A DNA stretch of 39,278 bases from Acidobacteriota bacterium (GCA_021816455.1 JAKAXU010000001.1:205518-244795), one strand, 5' to 3'. Shown: positions 1 to 9,065, counted from the stretch's first letter. The notes: generated by a model from the letters alone, not told the origin. Numbers and translations: made by a program.

Positions 1-2132
1 CTCAGCACCTGCATCGATTGCGTCGCCGCGGAAGACTGGCTCCCCGTCGTCGTGGAGTTGAACTGAAGCTGCGCTCCCTGCGTCATCGTGATCTTCACCA
101 CGCGATGATTGCCTGTATCGGCCACATACAGATTTCCCGCCGCATCCACAGTCATCTCCTGCGGTGCATTCAGGCCGGATGCAACCAGTACTGGTTCCTG
201 ATAGACCCCGTTCACCGGCACCATCATCATCACGCGATTATCCCCGGCATCCAGCACATACAGATCGCCTTCCCCATCCAGTGCGACTGCTGTTGGAAAC
301 TGAAAGTTATTCTGCCAGAGTGAAACAATCAATCCGGCATTATTCTCAAACTGCGACACGACATTCTGATACGGCTGCACCCAGAAGACATTCCCCGCCG
401 CGTCGATCGCAGCAGACAGCGGGAAATGCGTGGCAAAGATTCCTCCAGCCCGATAGTTATAACCGGCTGCTTGAGGCACATAACTCGTTCCGTTCCAGTT
501 GTAGCAACGAACCTGATTTTCGTATGTATTTGCGATGCACATCGAACCATCCGGACCAATCCCTGCATCCGAAGGAGCATAAAGTCCCGAACCAACCTCC
601 TGCTGGGCCACATACCCTGACCCATTCCACACCATGCGGCTCACTCGGTCATTGCCGCTCGATGCAATCAGCAGATTTCCCGCTCCATCAATCGTGACCC
701 CCGCCGGTGTATTTGCTGCATACACAGGAATCGCGACTGGCGATCCATAACCGCTCGCTCCAGCAGGGTATTCGTTGGTGGTGAATATTTCGCCATCGGA
801 GACAAAAAGATCTCCAGAACCATCCACAGCCACCCCAGCGGGCATAGGAAGTCCACTTGCAATCGTACTTACCGAAGCAGGCAGCGTAACCAGACGGCTG
901 CCGACTCCCGTGCCGTGCAGATACTCCGTCAGCTCCGGCTGGCCTGTTCCATCCAGCAGGAGAACGGCCCCCATACGTACGCCCGAGTATTGCGGCTGGA
1001 AAGTAACGCTGACGCTGCATACCGTCGCCGCAGCAAACAGTCCGGAGACGCATGTATCCCCACTCCCCCGCTGAAACTCTCCGTTTGCTTTGCCGCCGGT
1101 GAGCACATCGATCGCTCCGATCTCTGTGCCCGCAGCCACACTCAACAGCAGTTGCTGCGTCTCCTTCGCACTTCCAACCGTGACATTCGGAAAGGGCTGA
1201 GTGGAACCGACCACCTGCACCAACGATCCGGAAGACTCGTCTGTCATCAGCTTCGTTCCACCTGGAGTGATCGCAACCTGCCCCGGAGTCGCCAGACCGA
1301 TTGCCACCACCGTCGCCGAGATCGGATGAAGAATCGATTTGTAGTCCCGATAGACCATCACTTGATGCGTCGTCACATCCGACACATACAGATTCAACGA
1401 CGAGTCCATCGAAAGACTTCCAGGAACCCCCGCACCGCCACCCGCTCCAGGCAGCGACTGATACACAACCGGAGCGTTGTAACTTCCTGCATTCAGCGTG
1501 CTTTCCAGCACTTCCGCCGATCCCTGGGCTGAGAGGAAGACGCTTCCATACGGATCCACGATCACTCCGACCGGATGAGAAATCCCACTCAGAATCGCAC
1601 TCGCCGTGCCGTATTGCCAGTTGCTCACCGTCATCCTGAGAATCCGGTCATTCCCCGTATCCGCTATGAATAGATCTCCCGCCGCGTCCACAGCCACCGC
1701 CTCCGGCACAGACAAAGAATCCACCAGAACAATGGGCTGCCGATATCTCCCCGAATCCCACACCAACTCCAGAACCGCTCCCGCTCCGGCATCGGCGACA
1801 AAAATATCCCCCTTCGCATCGATCGCCATTCCCTCCGGCTCGCTCAACCCTGCCTGCATCGGAAACGGCGCACCGCAAGGCGCATAACTCGCCGTATAGC
1901 ATGCAATCTCGTGCATCTGCGGATCGGATACGTAGACATCTCCTGCCGCATCCGTAACCACGCCATACGGAGCGACCAGATTGGTCGAAGAAACAATGCT
2001 TTGCGTTCCTAGAAAAGTTACTTGCGCCCGAATGTTCAATGACCCAATCAGCCAAAGCATCGCAAGCAACCGCACCGCAAGCCGGATAACTCGCAATGGA
2101 CGGATCCGCCCTGAAATCGAATGCTTCTGCAT
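1..2132 (-). CDS. Secreted NHL-repeat beta-propeller protein, 3' end beyond the window
   Basis: Open from an ATG at 2132 to the window edge (710 codons visible, no stop). The N-terminus has a basic stretch and then a hydrophobic run ending in NIRAQ, a plausible signal peptide with cleavage after Ala-Gln. Many repeats of the type PEAVAVDAAGDLFIADTGN follow, which are NHL blades of a beta-propeller. Between two propeller halves, at about residues 275-375, lies a region with CVSGLFAAATVCSVSVTFQP and GAVLLLDGTGQPELTEYLHG, the pattern of a choice-of-anchor/HYDIN-like Ig domain common in acidobacterial NHL proteins. It is probably an exported surface or periplasmic protein that binds a partner or polymer; no catalytic residues are evident. 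The start is chosen for the signal peptide; the ribosome site (GAAAGAG, 11 nt upstream) is weak. It is divergent from the ligase gene at 2338. The fold is confident; the function is unknown. Confidence 0.85.
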   Translation of the reverse strand, partial: MQKHSISGRIRPLRVIRLAVRLLAMLWLIGSLNIRAQVTFLGTQSIVSSTNLVAPYGVVTDAAGDVYVSDPQMHEIACYTASYAPCGAPFPMQAGLSEPEGMAIDAKGDIFVADAGAGAVLELVWDSGRYRQPIVLVDSLSVPEAVAVDAAGDLFIADTGNDRILRMTVSNWQYGTASAILSGISHPVGVIVDPYGSVFLSAQGSAEVLESTLNAGSYNAPVVYQSLPGAGGGAGVPGSLSMDSSLNLYVSDVTTHQVMVYRDYKSILHPISATVVAIGLATPGQVAITPGGTKLMTDESSGSLVQVVGSTQPFPNVTVGSAKETQQLLLSVAAGTEIGAIDVLTGGKANGEFQRGSGDTCVSGLFAAATVCSVSVTFQPQYSGVRMGAVLLLDGTGQPELTEYLHGTGVGSRLVTLPASVSTIASGLPMPAGVAVDGSGDLFVSDGEIFTTNEYPAGASGYGSPVAIPVYAANTPAGVTIDGAGNLLIASSGNDRVSRMVWNGSGYVAQQEVGSGLYAPSDAGIGPDGSMCIANTYENQVRCYNWNGTSYVPQAAGYNYRAGGIFATHFPLSAAIDAAGNVFWVQPYQNVVSQFENNAGLIVSLWQNNFQFPTAVALDGEGDLYVLDAGDNRVMMMVPVNGVYQEPVLVASGLNAPQEMTVDAAGNLYVADTGNHRVVKITMTQGAQLQFNSTTTGSQSSAATQSMQVL

Positions 2133-2337
2133 GATCCAAGCCGCTCTTTCTTTTCAGGTCGTCTGGCCGGTAGCGCACATTCTGCCGACTTCGAAGGATG
2201 CCTTCGCTAAGCTCATCGCGGATATCTCCATTTCATCCGCTTCCCGCCGGAGATGAGAGAATGCTTCAATCGGGTTCCATGCAAGTTTTTGGCCTACAAT
2301 GAGCCAAAGTCTGAGAACTTCTTCATCAGGAGCGGTT

Positions 2338-3450
2338 ATGCGTCCATCCTTCACCCTTGGCATCGAAGAGGAATACCAGACAATCGATCCGCTCACGCGC
2401 GACCTCCGCTCTCACATCGCCACTGAGATGCTGGCTCAGGGCAAGATGCGCCTGGAAGAGCGCGTCAAAGCCGAGATGCATCAGTCTGTTGTTGAGGTGG
2501 GAACGCGCATCTGCCATAACATTGAAGAGGCGCGCGCCGATCTCTATGATCTGCGGCGAAATATGATCCGCCTGGCCGAGGAGCACAACCTCCGGCTTGT
2601 CGCCGGCGCCACGCATCCCTTTGCCGACTGGCGTACCCAGGAGATCTACCCCGACCAGCGCTATCGCCAGGTGGTCAAGGATCTCCAGCTCGTCGCCCGC
2701 TCCAACCTCATCTTCGGCCTGCATGTCCACATCGGAATTGAAGACCGGGAAGCTGCGATTCGCATCATGAATTCCATGCGCTATTTCCTTCCGCACATCA
2801 TGGCGCTCACCACCAACTCCCCTTTCTGGCTCGGCCTGAATACCGGCTACAAGGGCTACCGCGCCAAGGTCTTCGAGAACTTTCCTCGCACCGGCATTCC
2901 TGACGCGTTTTCCAGTTACTCGGAGTTTGAAAACTACGTCCGGCTTCTGGTGAAGACCAACTGTATCGACGACGCAAAGAAAATATGGTGGGACATTCGC
3001 CCTCACCCCCACTTCAACACTGTCGAGGTCCGTGCCTGCGACATTCCGCTGCGCGCCTCGGAGTCGATTGCCGTCGCCGCCCTGATCCAGGCCACGGCTG
3101 TTTACCTCTATCGCCTGCACGAACAGAACCAGGACTACCGTCAGTTCGCGCGGCCGTTGCTGATGGAAAACAAATTCCGTGCCGTCCGCTACGGTCTGGA
3201 CGGATTGCTCATCGACTTCGGCAAACAGACCGAGGTGCAGGAGCGCGACCTGATTCGCGAATATCTTGCGCTCATCGATCCTGTCGTCGACGAACTGGGG
3301 AGCCGGAGCGCCGTCTCCGAAATCCATCACATTCTCGAAACAGGCACCGGAGCCGATCGTCAGCTCGCGGCTTTCCAGCGTCATCACGGCGATCTGAAAG
3401 CTGTTGTCGACTACATGGCCGACGAAACAGCCTCAGGACTGGACCTTTAG
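2338..3450 (+). CDS. Carboxylate-amine ligase, YbdK / glutamate-cysteine ligase type 2 family
   Basis: 370 residues, the usual length for the family. The N-terminus MRPSFTLGIEEEYQTIDPLT carries the GIEEEY signature of GCS2-type ligases, whose acidic residues bind ATP-Mg. Later motifs include GLHVHIGIEDREAAIR and HPHFNTVEVRACDIP, both typical of the family. Members make ATP-dependent amide bonds between a carboxylate and an amine. E. coli YbdK has only weak glutamate-cysteine ligase activity, so the true substrate is unknown. An upstream ATG at 2299 would add 13 residues, but AGGAG at 2328-2332 lies 5 nt before the ATG at 2338, so that start is preferred. It is followed 86 nt later by the tRNA-modification gene on the same strand, possibly co-transcribed. 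Confidence 0.88.
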   Translation: MRPSFTLGIEEEYQTIDPLTRDLRSHIATEMLAQGKMRLEERVKAEMHQSVVEVGTRICHNIEEARADLYDLRRNMIRLAEEHNLRLVAGATHPFADWRTQEIYPDQRYRQVVKDLQLVARSNLIFGLHVHIGIEDREAAIRIMNSMRYFLPHIMALTTNSPFWLGLNTGYKGYRAKVFENFPRTGIPDAFSSYSEFENYVRLLVKTNCIDDAKKIWWDIRPHPHFNTVEVRACDIPLRASESIAVAALIQATAVYLYRLHEQNQDYRQFARPLLMENKFRAVRYGLDGLLIDFGKQTEVQERDLIREYLALIDPVVDELGSRSAVSEIHHILETGTGADRQLAAFQRHHGDLKAVVDYMADETASGLDL

Positions 3451-3535
3451 CCGAATCTGTAGAATGCTGAAGAGAGATGCCGGGGAAGAAACCTTAGTCT
3501 TCGCGCAACTGAGAGTTTCACATCGAGGAAGTCCT

Positions 3536-4180
3536 TTGTCAGCAGAGATGATTCGGGTCGATCCCGACAAACCTGAGGCCGAGCGCATTGCCTACATCGC
3601 CTCCTGCCTGCGTCGCGGCGATGTTGTCGCCCTTCCGACGGATACTTTTTACGGACTCGCCGTCGATCCGGTCAATCTTCATGCCGTCGAGCGCATCTAC
3701 CAGATCAAATCCCGCCAGAAGCACAAGCCGCTTTCGTTGCTCATCTCCTCCGTCGCTCAGGCATACGAACTGGCCCGCGACATCGACGATCGCTTCGATC
3801 GTCTCGCCGAGCGTTTCTGGCCCGGCCCGCTCACCATCATCGTGCGTGCCGGCAGCAAGCTTCCGCTGCGCTCCACCGCCAACACAGGCAACGTTGCCCT
3901 CCGCGTTCCGGACGCGGCCATTCCACGCGCCATCGTCGAGCAGTACGGCATGCCCATCACCGCCACCTCGGCCAACCTCCACAACGCAAGCGAGTGCACT
4001 CACGCCGCCTGTGTCCGCGATCAGATTGGCGACCGCATTCCACTCATCGTCGATGGCGGTCCCTCCGCCTATTCCCTGCCGACGACCATCGTCAACCTTG
4101 CAGATCATGAGCGCTCGTGGGAGATTCTCCGGGAAGGCGTCATTCCCACCTACGAAATCGTGATGACTCTCCAGAAGTAA
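3536..4180 (+). CDS. L-threonylcarbamoyladenylate synthase, Sua5/YciO/YrdC family
   Basis: The product (214 residues from TTG) has the YrdC fold signatures: GDVVALPTDTFYGLAVDP near the N-terminus, the basic IKSRQKHKPLSLLI segment that binds ATP and bicarbonate, FWPGPLTIIV, and the ITATSANLHNAS stretch. These enzymes make threonylcarbamoyl-AMP from threonine, bicarbonate and ATP for t6A37 modification of ANN-decoding tRNAs. There is no C-terminal Sua5 domain, so it is a single-domain TsaC-like form. Start choice: GAGGAA at 3525-3530 sits 5 nt before a TTG at 3536, whereas the first good ATG (3548) is 17 nt away. The reading frame is open back to 3404, overlapping the ligase gene, but those starts lack a ribosome site. 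The YdcF-like gene follows 11 nt after the stop. A YciO-type paralogue with a different role cannot be excluded. Confidence 0.85.
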   Translation: MSAEMIRVDPDKPEAERIAYIASCLRRGDVVALPTDTFYGLAVDPVNLHAVERIYQIKSRQKHKPLSLLISSVAQAYELARDIDDRFDRLAERFWPGPLTIIVRAGSKLPLRSTANTGNVALRVPDAAIPRAIVEQYGMPITATSANLHNASECTHAACVRDQIGDRIPLIVDGGPSAYSLPTTIVNLADHERSWEILREGVIPTYEIVMTLQK

Positions 4181-4191
4181 TATGGTCGGCA

Positions 4192-4845
4192 ATGAACGAA
4201 CCTCTTTGGCAGAATGCACACAGACGCCGTCGATCCTTCGCAATTGCTTCGCTTCTCGTCGCGTTCTTCTGTGCGGTCTGTGCTTCGGCCCTCTGGTTTC
4301 ACTGGCTGGACGTGCAGATTCACCAGGCTGCTGCGACCGATCAAGCGGACAAAGCAGACGTGATCTGCGTCTTCGGCGCTGCTGAATATAACGGCAGGCC
4401 ATCCCCCGTGCTGCGGGCGAGACTGCAACATGCACTCGACCTCTATCGCCGCGGCCTCGCCCCCGTCATTCTCACTCTGGGCGGCAGCGCACCGGGCGAC
4501 ATTTATTCCGAAGGCTCAGTCGGTGAATCATTCCTGCGAGCAAGCGGCGTACCCTCCAGCGCCATCATTGCGGAAACAGAAAGCCGCACCACCGAGGAGT
4601 CCGTCCAGCACGCGCTTGCAATCGCCCGCGAAAATCACTTTCGCAGGATCATCGTGGTCAGCGATCCTGCCCATGTCTTCCGCATCCAGTCCATCTTTGC
4701 CTCCTACGGAGTACAAGTCTTTGCCTCTCCGCGCGAACTGATCCGGGATGGCGACATTCAGGAATTCGATACGCGCGAGATCGTACATGAGATGCTCGCC
4801 TACACGCTCTGGTGCGCGCAGAAGAACCTCGCACGCTGGTTGTGA
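4192..4845 (+). CDS. YdcF/SanA/ElyC-like DUF218 membrane protein
   Basis: 217 residues from the ATG at 4192. A single hydrophobic helix (about residues 16-38, after an RRRR positive cluster) would anchor it with the domain outside the cytoplasm. The DUF218 domain follows: DVICVFGAAEYNGRPSPVLR (Rossmann-like first strand and loop), ILTLGGSAPGD, SVGESFLRASGVPSSAIIAE, the TTEESVQHAL helix and IIVVSDPAHVFRI. This pattern matches YdcF/SanA proteins, linked in enterobacteria to envelope integrity and lipid-carrier metabolism; the reaction is not established. The frame extends upstream to 4117 inside the previous gene; the shorter start gives a sensible N-in membrane anchor. It is likely co-transcribed with the YrdC gene. 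It ends 4 nt before the convergent amidase stop. Confidence 0.8.
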   Translation: MNEPLWQNAHRRRRSFAIASLLVAFFCAVCASALWFHWLDVQIHQAAATDQADKADVICVFGAAEYNGRPSPVLRARLQHALDLYRRGLAPVILTLGGSAPGDIYSEGSVGESFLRASGVPSSAIIAETESRTTEESVQHALAIARENHFRRIIVVSDPAHVFRIQSIFASYGVQVFASPRELIRDGDIQEFDTREIVHEMLAYTLWCAQKNLARWL

Positions 4846-4849
4846 TCGC

Positions 4850-6196
4850 TCATCGCGCTCCGGCAGTTCTGCGCGCTCTGCCCATCGCCGTGGCCAGCGC
4901 CATCAGTCGCGCGTCGTCTCCGTGCGCAGCCAGAATCTGCATCCCGCCTGCGGCAAACGGCACAGCCAGCGCTGGCATTCCACCCAGACTTGCAGGGGCT
5001 GTATAGCGCAGCAGACGCGCACGCGCCCCGGTATGATCTTCGCCTGCCTGCATCCGCGCCACCGGCGCGCACGGCAGCACGATCAGCGAGTGCTCGGCGA
5101 CCACCGCCTCCATCCGTGCGCGAAACTCCGCGTGCCTCTGTCGCAGTCCGGCAATCTCTTCGTCCGTGATCCGCGCGCCCCACTCCAGCCGCTGCTGAAT
5201 GGGCGTTTCGAAAGCCTCGAAGTGTCCGCGGTGAATGCGCGCAGCCTCCCACGCCTGAATTGCCGCAAAGATTCCGTGCGCCTCTTCCCACCAGGCAAAG
5301 TCCATCCGCGTGCCAGCCAACCCCAGCGCGCTCAGCTCTTCCACGCAGCCGCGCAATGAATCCAGAACCTCCGACTCGCAATCCTCAACAAATCCCGGAC
5401 CGACGTAGGCGAATCGTGTTGGTGGCATTGGCGTCGTCTGCGCACGGGTCTGCAACTCCGCGGCAAAGAGCCTTCCCAGCAGCGGAGCGTCCTCCAGGTC
5501 GCGAAACAGCCAGCCAATCGTATCGAAACTCTGCGCCAGATGGCCGCCACCCTGCCAGCTTCCCCACCCCAGCGAAGACCTATATCCCGCCAGCCCGCAC
5601 AGCGCCGCGGGCACCCGCACGGAACCGCCCGTATCCGTGCCAATCGCAGCCAGCGCCGAGCCTTCCTGCACACTGGCCGCCGCGCCACTCGACGAGCCGC
5701 CTGTCAACAGCGTCGCATCGCGTGGCTGCACGCAATCTCCGTAGTCGCGATTCTCGCCCGTAATTCCATAGGCCAGCGCATGCAGGTGTGTCTTGCCGGT
5801 AATCACCGCGCCCATCGCGCGCAGCCGCGCGCTCACCCAGGAATCTGCTGCTGCCGCAACATTGCGCTCGGCATAAAAACGCGAGCCGAGCGTCGTCTGC
5901 GTCCCCGCAAGATCGAAGCAATCCTTCAGCGAAACCGGAACTCCGGGCAACTCCAGCGCAGACCACCGGGCGGCGTCGCTGCTCTGCTTCAGCACGCGCT
6001 CCAGCTCGCGCTGCGACCACTCCACGTCCTGCCACAGATACGTGTTGCGACTCTGATTTCCATTGGACCGGCTCAGACACTGCCGCAGCACTTCGGTGAG
6101 CAATCCTGACGGATATTTCTCCGCCTGCGTTGCCTGAAGCATTTCCCGAATCGACCGCACAACGCCTGATTGCATCTTGAAATCCGGAACCGGCAT
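4850..6196 (-). CDS. Amidase-signature family hydrolase
   Basis: 448 residues from the ATG at 6196. The Ser-cisSer-Lys triad of the amidase signature is complete: Lys91 in VSLKDCFDLAG, Ser168 in TGGSSSGAAAS and Ser192 in GTDTGGSVRVPA, with spacings close to those in GatA. The family hydrolyses carboxamides; members include GatA, AtzE and many substrate-specific amidases. The C-terminal third (ALAVPFAAGGMQILAAHGDD) matches the usual substrate-pocket end of AtzE-like members. No gatB or gatC lies nearby, so a role as a GatCAB subunit is unlikely and the substrate is unknown. The frame is open up to 6373, overlapping the divergent DUF3891 gene; the shorter start is preferred because the extension is Cys/Pro-rich and family-atypical. 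No strong ribosome site is seen for either start. Confidence 0.85.
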   Translation of the reverse strand: MPVPDFKMQSGVVRSIREMLQATQAEKYPSGLLTEVLRQCLSRSNGNQSRNTYLWQDVEWSQRELERVLKQSSDAARWSALELPGVPVSLKDCFDLAGTQTTLGSRFYAERNVAAAADSWVSARLRAMGAVITGKTHLHALAYGITGENRDYGDCVQPRDATLLTGGSSSGAAASVQEGSALAAIGTDTGGSVRVPAALCGLAGYRSSLGWGSWQGGGHLAQSFDTIGWLFRDLEDAPLLGRLFAAELQTRAQTTPMPPTRFAYVGPGFVEDCESEVLDSLRGCVEELSALGLAGTRMDFAWWEEAHGIFAAIQAWEAARIHRGHFEAFETPIQQRLEWGARITDEEIAGLRQRHAEFRARMEAVVAEHSLIVLPCAPVARMQAGEDHTGARARLLRYTAPASLGGMPALAVPFAAGGMQILAAHGDDARLMALATAMGRARRTAGAR

Positions 6197-6357
6197 GCAC
6201 CCGATTGTACCGATTGCCGCACACGCTTCGCGATATATCCCTGAAGAAATTTCCCGAAATTGCACTCGCGGACACGTGCCTCCGCCTTCCTGCACGGTCC
6301 GGACAAGCCAATTTTTGGAGACTCCGCGGTACTCTGGAAAAGGGAGACTAAATTTCG

Positions 6358-7179
6358 ATGATTCGCATGTCAACGCAGCATGGCTGGTACCTGGTCACTC
6401 ATCAGGATCAGGCCCGTCTTGCAGAATCCATCGCCCGCGAATGGGGCAACGCCCTCTTTCGCACGCCGCAGCCGCGCACCCACTTTTTGCAGGCTGTTCT
6501 TCATCATCAGGACTCCTGGCGCGCACAAGACGCCTCGCCGACACTGGCTGCCGATGGCAAGCCTCGTGCTCTTTCGCAGGAGCTGGTCGGCAAAAAATAC
6601 GTTCTCGACAAACTTCACCTCGACTCCGATCTGGCCGGACGCATGCAGACCGTTCGTCTGGTCGCAGCCGACGGTCCTTACGCGGCTCTTCTCATCGCCA
6701 CGCACTTCCAGAACCTGCTCTCCGATCGCGCGGATCGCTCAGCTCTCGCTCCGCAACAGCTCACACTGCTCGATCGATTCCTTCGCGAGCATCACGCGCT
6801 GCTGGATCAGCTGCAGAGCGAAGTGGAAGAGGATCCCTTTGTGGCCACGCACGAAAAACAGGACCGATGGATTCAGGACAACTTCCACCTGTTGCAGGCC
6901 ATCAGCCATCTTTCGTTTCTTGCCTGTGCCGGTTTCGACCGCTCATCCCACCTGCTGCATCCGCTCCCTTTGCTGAATGGCGGCACCGCGGCGATTCAGG
7001 TGGAGTGGCTTGCACCGCGCTACTTCCGCCTGGCTCCGTGGCCTTTCGTCGCCTTGGAGCTGCGCTTCGAGTTCCCCGTTCGCCATCTGATGGTGCATCA
7101 GTTCGCGACCAGCGAAAGTTTCGCCGATGCCTTCGCCGCGGCTTCCGAAGAGATGCTCTCCGTCCGTCTCTGCGCCTGA
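6358..7179 (+). CDS. DUF3891 family protein
   Basis: 273 residues. Recognised as DUF3891 by its overall pattern: an N-terminal GWYLVTHQDQARLAESIARE segment with a conserved His, FLQAVLHHQDSW with a His-His-x-Asp cluster, a second His-rich helix (LLIATHFQNLL), and a C-terminal beta-rich part. The conserved His/Asp residues suggest a metal-binding helical core like HD-domain proteins, but that is inference; the family has no assigned function. AGGGAG at 6341-6346 lies 11 nt before the ATG. A second in-frame ATG at 6367 is possible. It is divergent from the amidase gene, with about 160 nt between starts for two promoters. It is convergent with the papain-like gene, 7 nt away. Confidence 0.75.
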   Translation: MIRMSTQHGWYLVTHQDQARLAESIAREWGNALFRTPQPRTHFLQAVLHHQDSWRAQDASPTLAADGKPRALSQELVGKKYVLDKLHLDSDLAGRMQTVRLVAADGPYAALLIATHFQNLLSDRADRSALAPQQLTLLDRFLREHHALLDQLQSEVEEDPFVATHEKQDRWIQDNFHLLQAISHLSFLACAGFDRSSHLLHPLPLLNGGTAAIQVEWLAPRYFRLAPWPFVALELRFEFPVRHLMVHQFATSESFADAFAAASEEMLSVRLCA

Positions 7180-7186
7180 ATTTCCC

Positions 7187-7936
7187 TCACCGGATCAGGC
7201 TCAGGTCGGTCTGCAGTTGCTCCAGATCGAATCCGACCGGTGAGCCTTTTGCCTCCATCCAGTCCGGACTCAGCAAAGCGTGCGCTTCGTCTACGTACTC
7301 GGCCCAGAACGCATTGGTAATCGTCTTGAGCATCCCCCACGTGATGCAGGTGAACCCGTTCTGGTCATACGCCGGAACGAACACGCAGTGCCCACCCCAC
7401 GTTCCCGGCCGCGTATTCGGCCCACCGCCAGGAATCACATCCCAGACATCCTGCGTCTGTGCTGACAGCGGCAGATTCAACCCAATGTACACTCCTCCGA
7501 AGAGATGAATCGCCTGGCGAATCTCCTCCAGATTCGTCCACACCGGATCCGCAAACGCAATCAGTTTGTGCGCATCGAATCCCTGCTTCTGCCAGTCCTT
7601 CAGCACATCCATCTCGATGCCTCCGTTATCTGTCGACGGATTGGCAGGATTGTACCCGTCCCACTTCTCGTAGTAGCTCAGGATCACCGAATCCGGCACC
7701 GTCACCATCGTGCTCGTATTCGCTGTCCACACCTGAATCGCATGGCCAACACCAGCTATCGTGCAGTCACCCAGCTTGTCGTTGAGCATGAATCCCCAGC
7801 TCGTCACTCCCTTTGTCCAATCCGCCGATGGTGGCGTCGGCGGCAACGTCGGCTTCACATACTTTGACAACTTCAGCGTGCGGCTATCCGTCTTCACTCC
7901 GCGCCTACCGAGTTTCATCTGCGAATGATCAGCCAT
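7187..7936 (-). CDS. Papain-like (C1-like) predicted cysteine peptidase, uncharacterised
   Basis: 249 residues with no signal peptide. A Cys motif (LGDCTIAGVGHAIQVW, about residues 57-70) lies at the start of a helix. Further on are a His motif (TWGGHCVFVPAYDQNG) and an ITWG strand. This is the order and spacing of papain-like proteases (Cys, then His, then a polar residue near a Trp). I do not recognise a named family; similar orphan proteins occur scattered in soil bacteria and phages. It could be an intracellular or non-classically secreted peptidase, or an inactive papain fold. The start is well supported: AAAGGAGG on the minus strand 6 nt before the ATG at 7936. It stands alone: convergent with DUF3891 and divergent from the cytochrome gene. 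Confidence 0.65.
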   Translation of the reverse strand: MADHSQMKLGRRGVKTDSRTLKLSKYVKPTLPPTPPSADWTKGVTSWGFMLNDKLGDCTIAGVGHAIQVWTANTSTMVTVPDSVILSYYEKWDGYNPANPSTDNGGIEMDVLKDWQKQGFDAHKLIAFADPVWTNLEEIRQAIHLFGGVYIGLNLPLSAQTQDVWDVIPGGGPNTRPGTWGGHCVFVPAYDQNGFTCITWGMLKTITNAFWAEYVDEAHALLSPDWMEAKGSPVGFDLEQLQTDLSLIR

Positions 7937-8101
7937 CTCAACCCTCCTTTACCGTGTTCCTCAGCATAACCGAAGAACTCTCTCACAATCTCCCGCAGTC
8001 GCACCTTCCGTTCGAAAAACTTGCCCGCGAAGTTTTTCCCAAACCCGGAACGGCAATACGAGAGCCGGCGCGTAAAATAACGAAACGGAGGATGAGTCCC
8101 T

Positions 8102-8683
8102 ATGTTTCGTCTGTTGTTCGGCATCATCATCGGCATATTGCTTTGCCCTATTCTGGGCTATCTCTGGTTCACGCGCGGAAATCCGCCCGTCGCTGTCGCC
8201 GACCCACCCCTGCCCTTTGAGCGCCAGATCACGCACATCCCACTGCATGCGCGCATCCATCGCGATATGCCGAAGACCGTACCCATCCAGGCGACCGCGG
8301 ACAACCTCATCGCCGGCGCGCAGATCTACCGCGAGGAATGCGCGTTCTGCCATGGCATTTACGCCAACCCATCGGCCGTCGGAGCTAACATGTTCCCGCA
8401 TGTGCCCCAACTCTGGGAAAAGCACCACAACGACGTTGTCGGTGTCAGCGACGATCCTGCAGGGGAAACCTACTGGAAGGTCGCCAATGGCATCCGCCTG
8501 ACCGGAATGCCGGCCTACAACCGCATTCTTACCGAGACACAGATGTGGCAGGTCAGCGTCCTGCTCGCCAATGCCGACAAGCCGCTCCCGCCCGAAGCAC
8601 TGAATTTCCTGAAGACGCCGCTCTCTTACGAAGTACCCACAACCGCCAGCCTGCCCTCGATGCCGCCCAAACCAACCAGATAA
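8102..8683 (+). CDS. Membrane-anchored monohaem c-type cytochrome
   Basis: 193 residues. The N-terminus (residues 3-23) is a hydrophobic uncleaved anchor, placing the rest in the periplasm. One haem site, CAFCH at residues 80-84, sits on a helix preceded by GAQIYREE, as in class I cytochrome c. The likely axial Met is in RLTGMPAYNR, followed by the C-terminal helix TETQMWQVSVLLANAD. It probably carries electrons between periplasmic or membrane redox partners; no oxidase or dehydrogenase genes lie close by. GGAG at 8087-8090 lies about 11 nt before the ATG. A 7-bp hairpin follows the stop. An out-of-frame ATG at 8092 is ignored. Confidence 0.87.
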   Translation: MFRLLFGIIIGILLCPILGYLWFTRGNPPVAVADPPLPFERQITHIPLHARIHRDMPKTVPIQATADNLIAGAQIYREECAFCHGIYANPSAVGANMFPHVPQLWEKHHNDVVGVSDDPAGETYWKVANGIRLTGMPAYNRILTETQMWQVSVLLANADKPLPPEALNFLKTPLSYEVPTTASLPSMPPKPTR

Positions 8684-8704
8684 CCTTCCGGGGTTCGTAA
8701 TTCC

Positions 8705-8721
8705 GGCTCAACCATTGAGCC
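8705..8721 (+). terminator. Hairpin after the cytochrome gene, possible terminator
   Basis: A perfect 7-bp stem, GGCTCAA and TTGAGCC, with a 3-nt loop begins 22 nt after the cytochrome stop. There is no T-tract after it, so it is at best a weak intrinsic terminator or an mRNA end-protecting hairpin. Confidence 0.3.
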
Positions 8722-8743
8722 TGGGCAATTCGGTGCAGCCATC

Positions 8744-9065
8744 GTGACTCGCCGCAGCATTTTTTGTTCACCGCGCTCCTGCTCCTCATCGGGCCGGGAG
8801 CGCGGGTTTCTGCGGCACAACCGACCCCTACTCTGACGGGCGATCCGGTTCACCCGGCCCACGCCAGGCATTGGGTCGATACGCGATTCTACTTCGAACC
8901 TGGAAAGGCGCGCAGGACAAGGCTCCGCATCGCGGCCGTTCGAAGGTGCTCATCATCGACTATCCGGAGTCTCCGGAAAACGAGGCCGGAATCGACGCCA
9001 TCCGATCCGCTGGAAGCGCATGACCGGCGAACCCTCCGTTCTGAAGGTCACCATCCCCGCAGCCG
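8744..9065 (+). pseudogene. Decayed DUF3574 family gene
   Basis: Three reading frames must be joined to recover one protein. A GTG at 8744 starts VTRRSIF; after a run of six T's the frame shifts into FTALLLLIGPGARVSAA, a signal peptide, followed by HWVDTRFYFEPGK, the start of DUF3574. The middle of the domain is missing. It resumes in a second frame at about 8910 with GAQDKAPHRGRSKVLIIDYP and PENEAGIDAIRS. At about 9010 a third frame gives AWKRMTGEPSVLKVTIPAAV, the C-terminal end of the family pattern. So there are at least two single-base shifts and one internal deletion. It runs into the convergent rdgB stop. The DUF3574 assignment is from memory of the family pattern. A sequencing error could explain one shift but not the missing segment. 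Confidence 0.6.

Noticed and set aside
2326..3387. 353-codon open frame antisense to the YbdK-type ligase gene
   Set aside because: Mirror of the high-GC codon pattern of the ligase gene; no motifs and no ribosome site.
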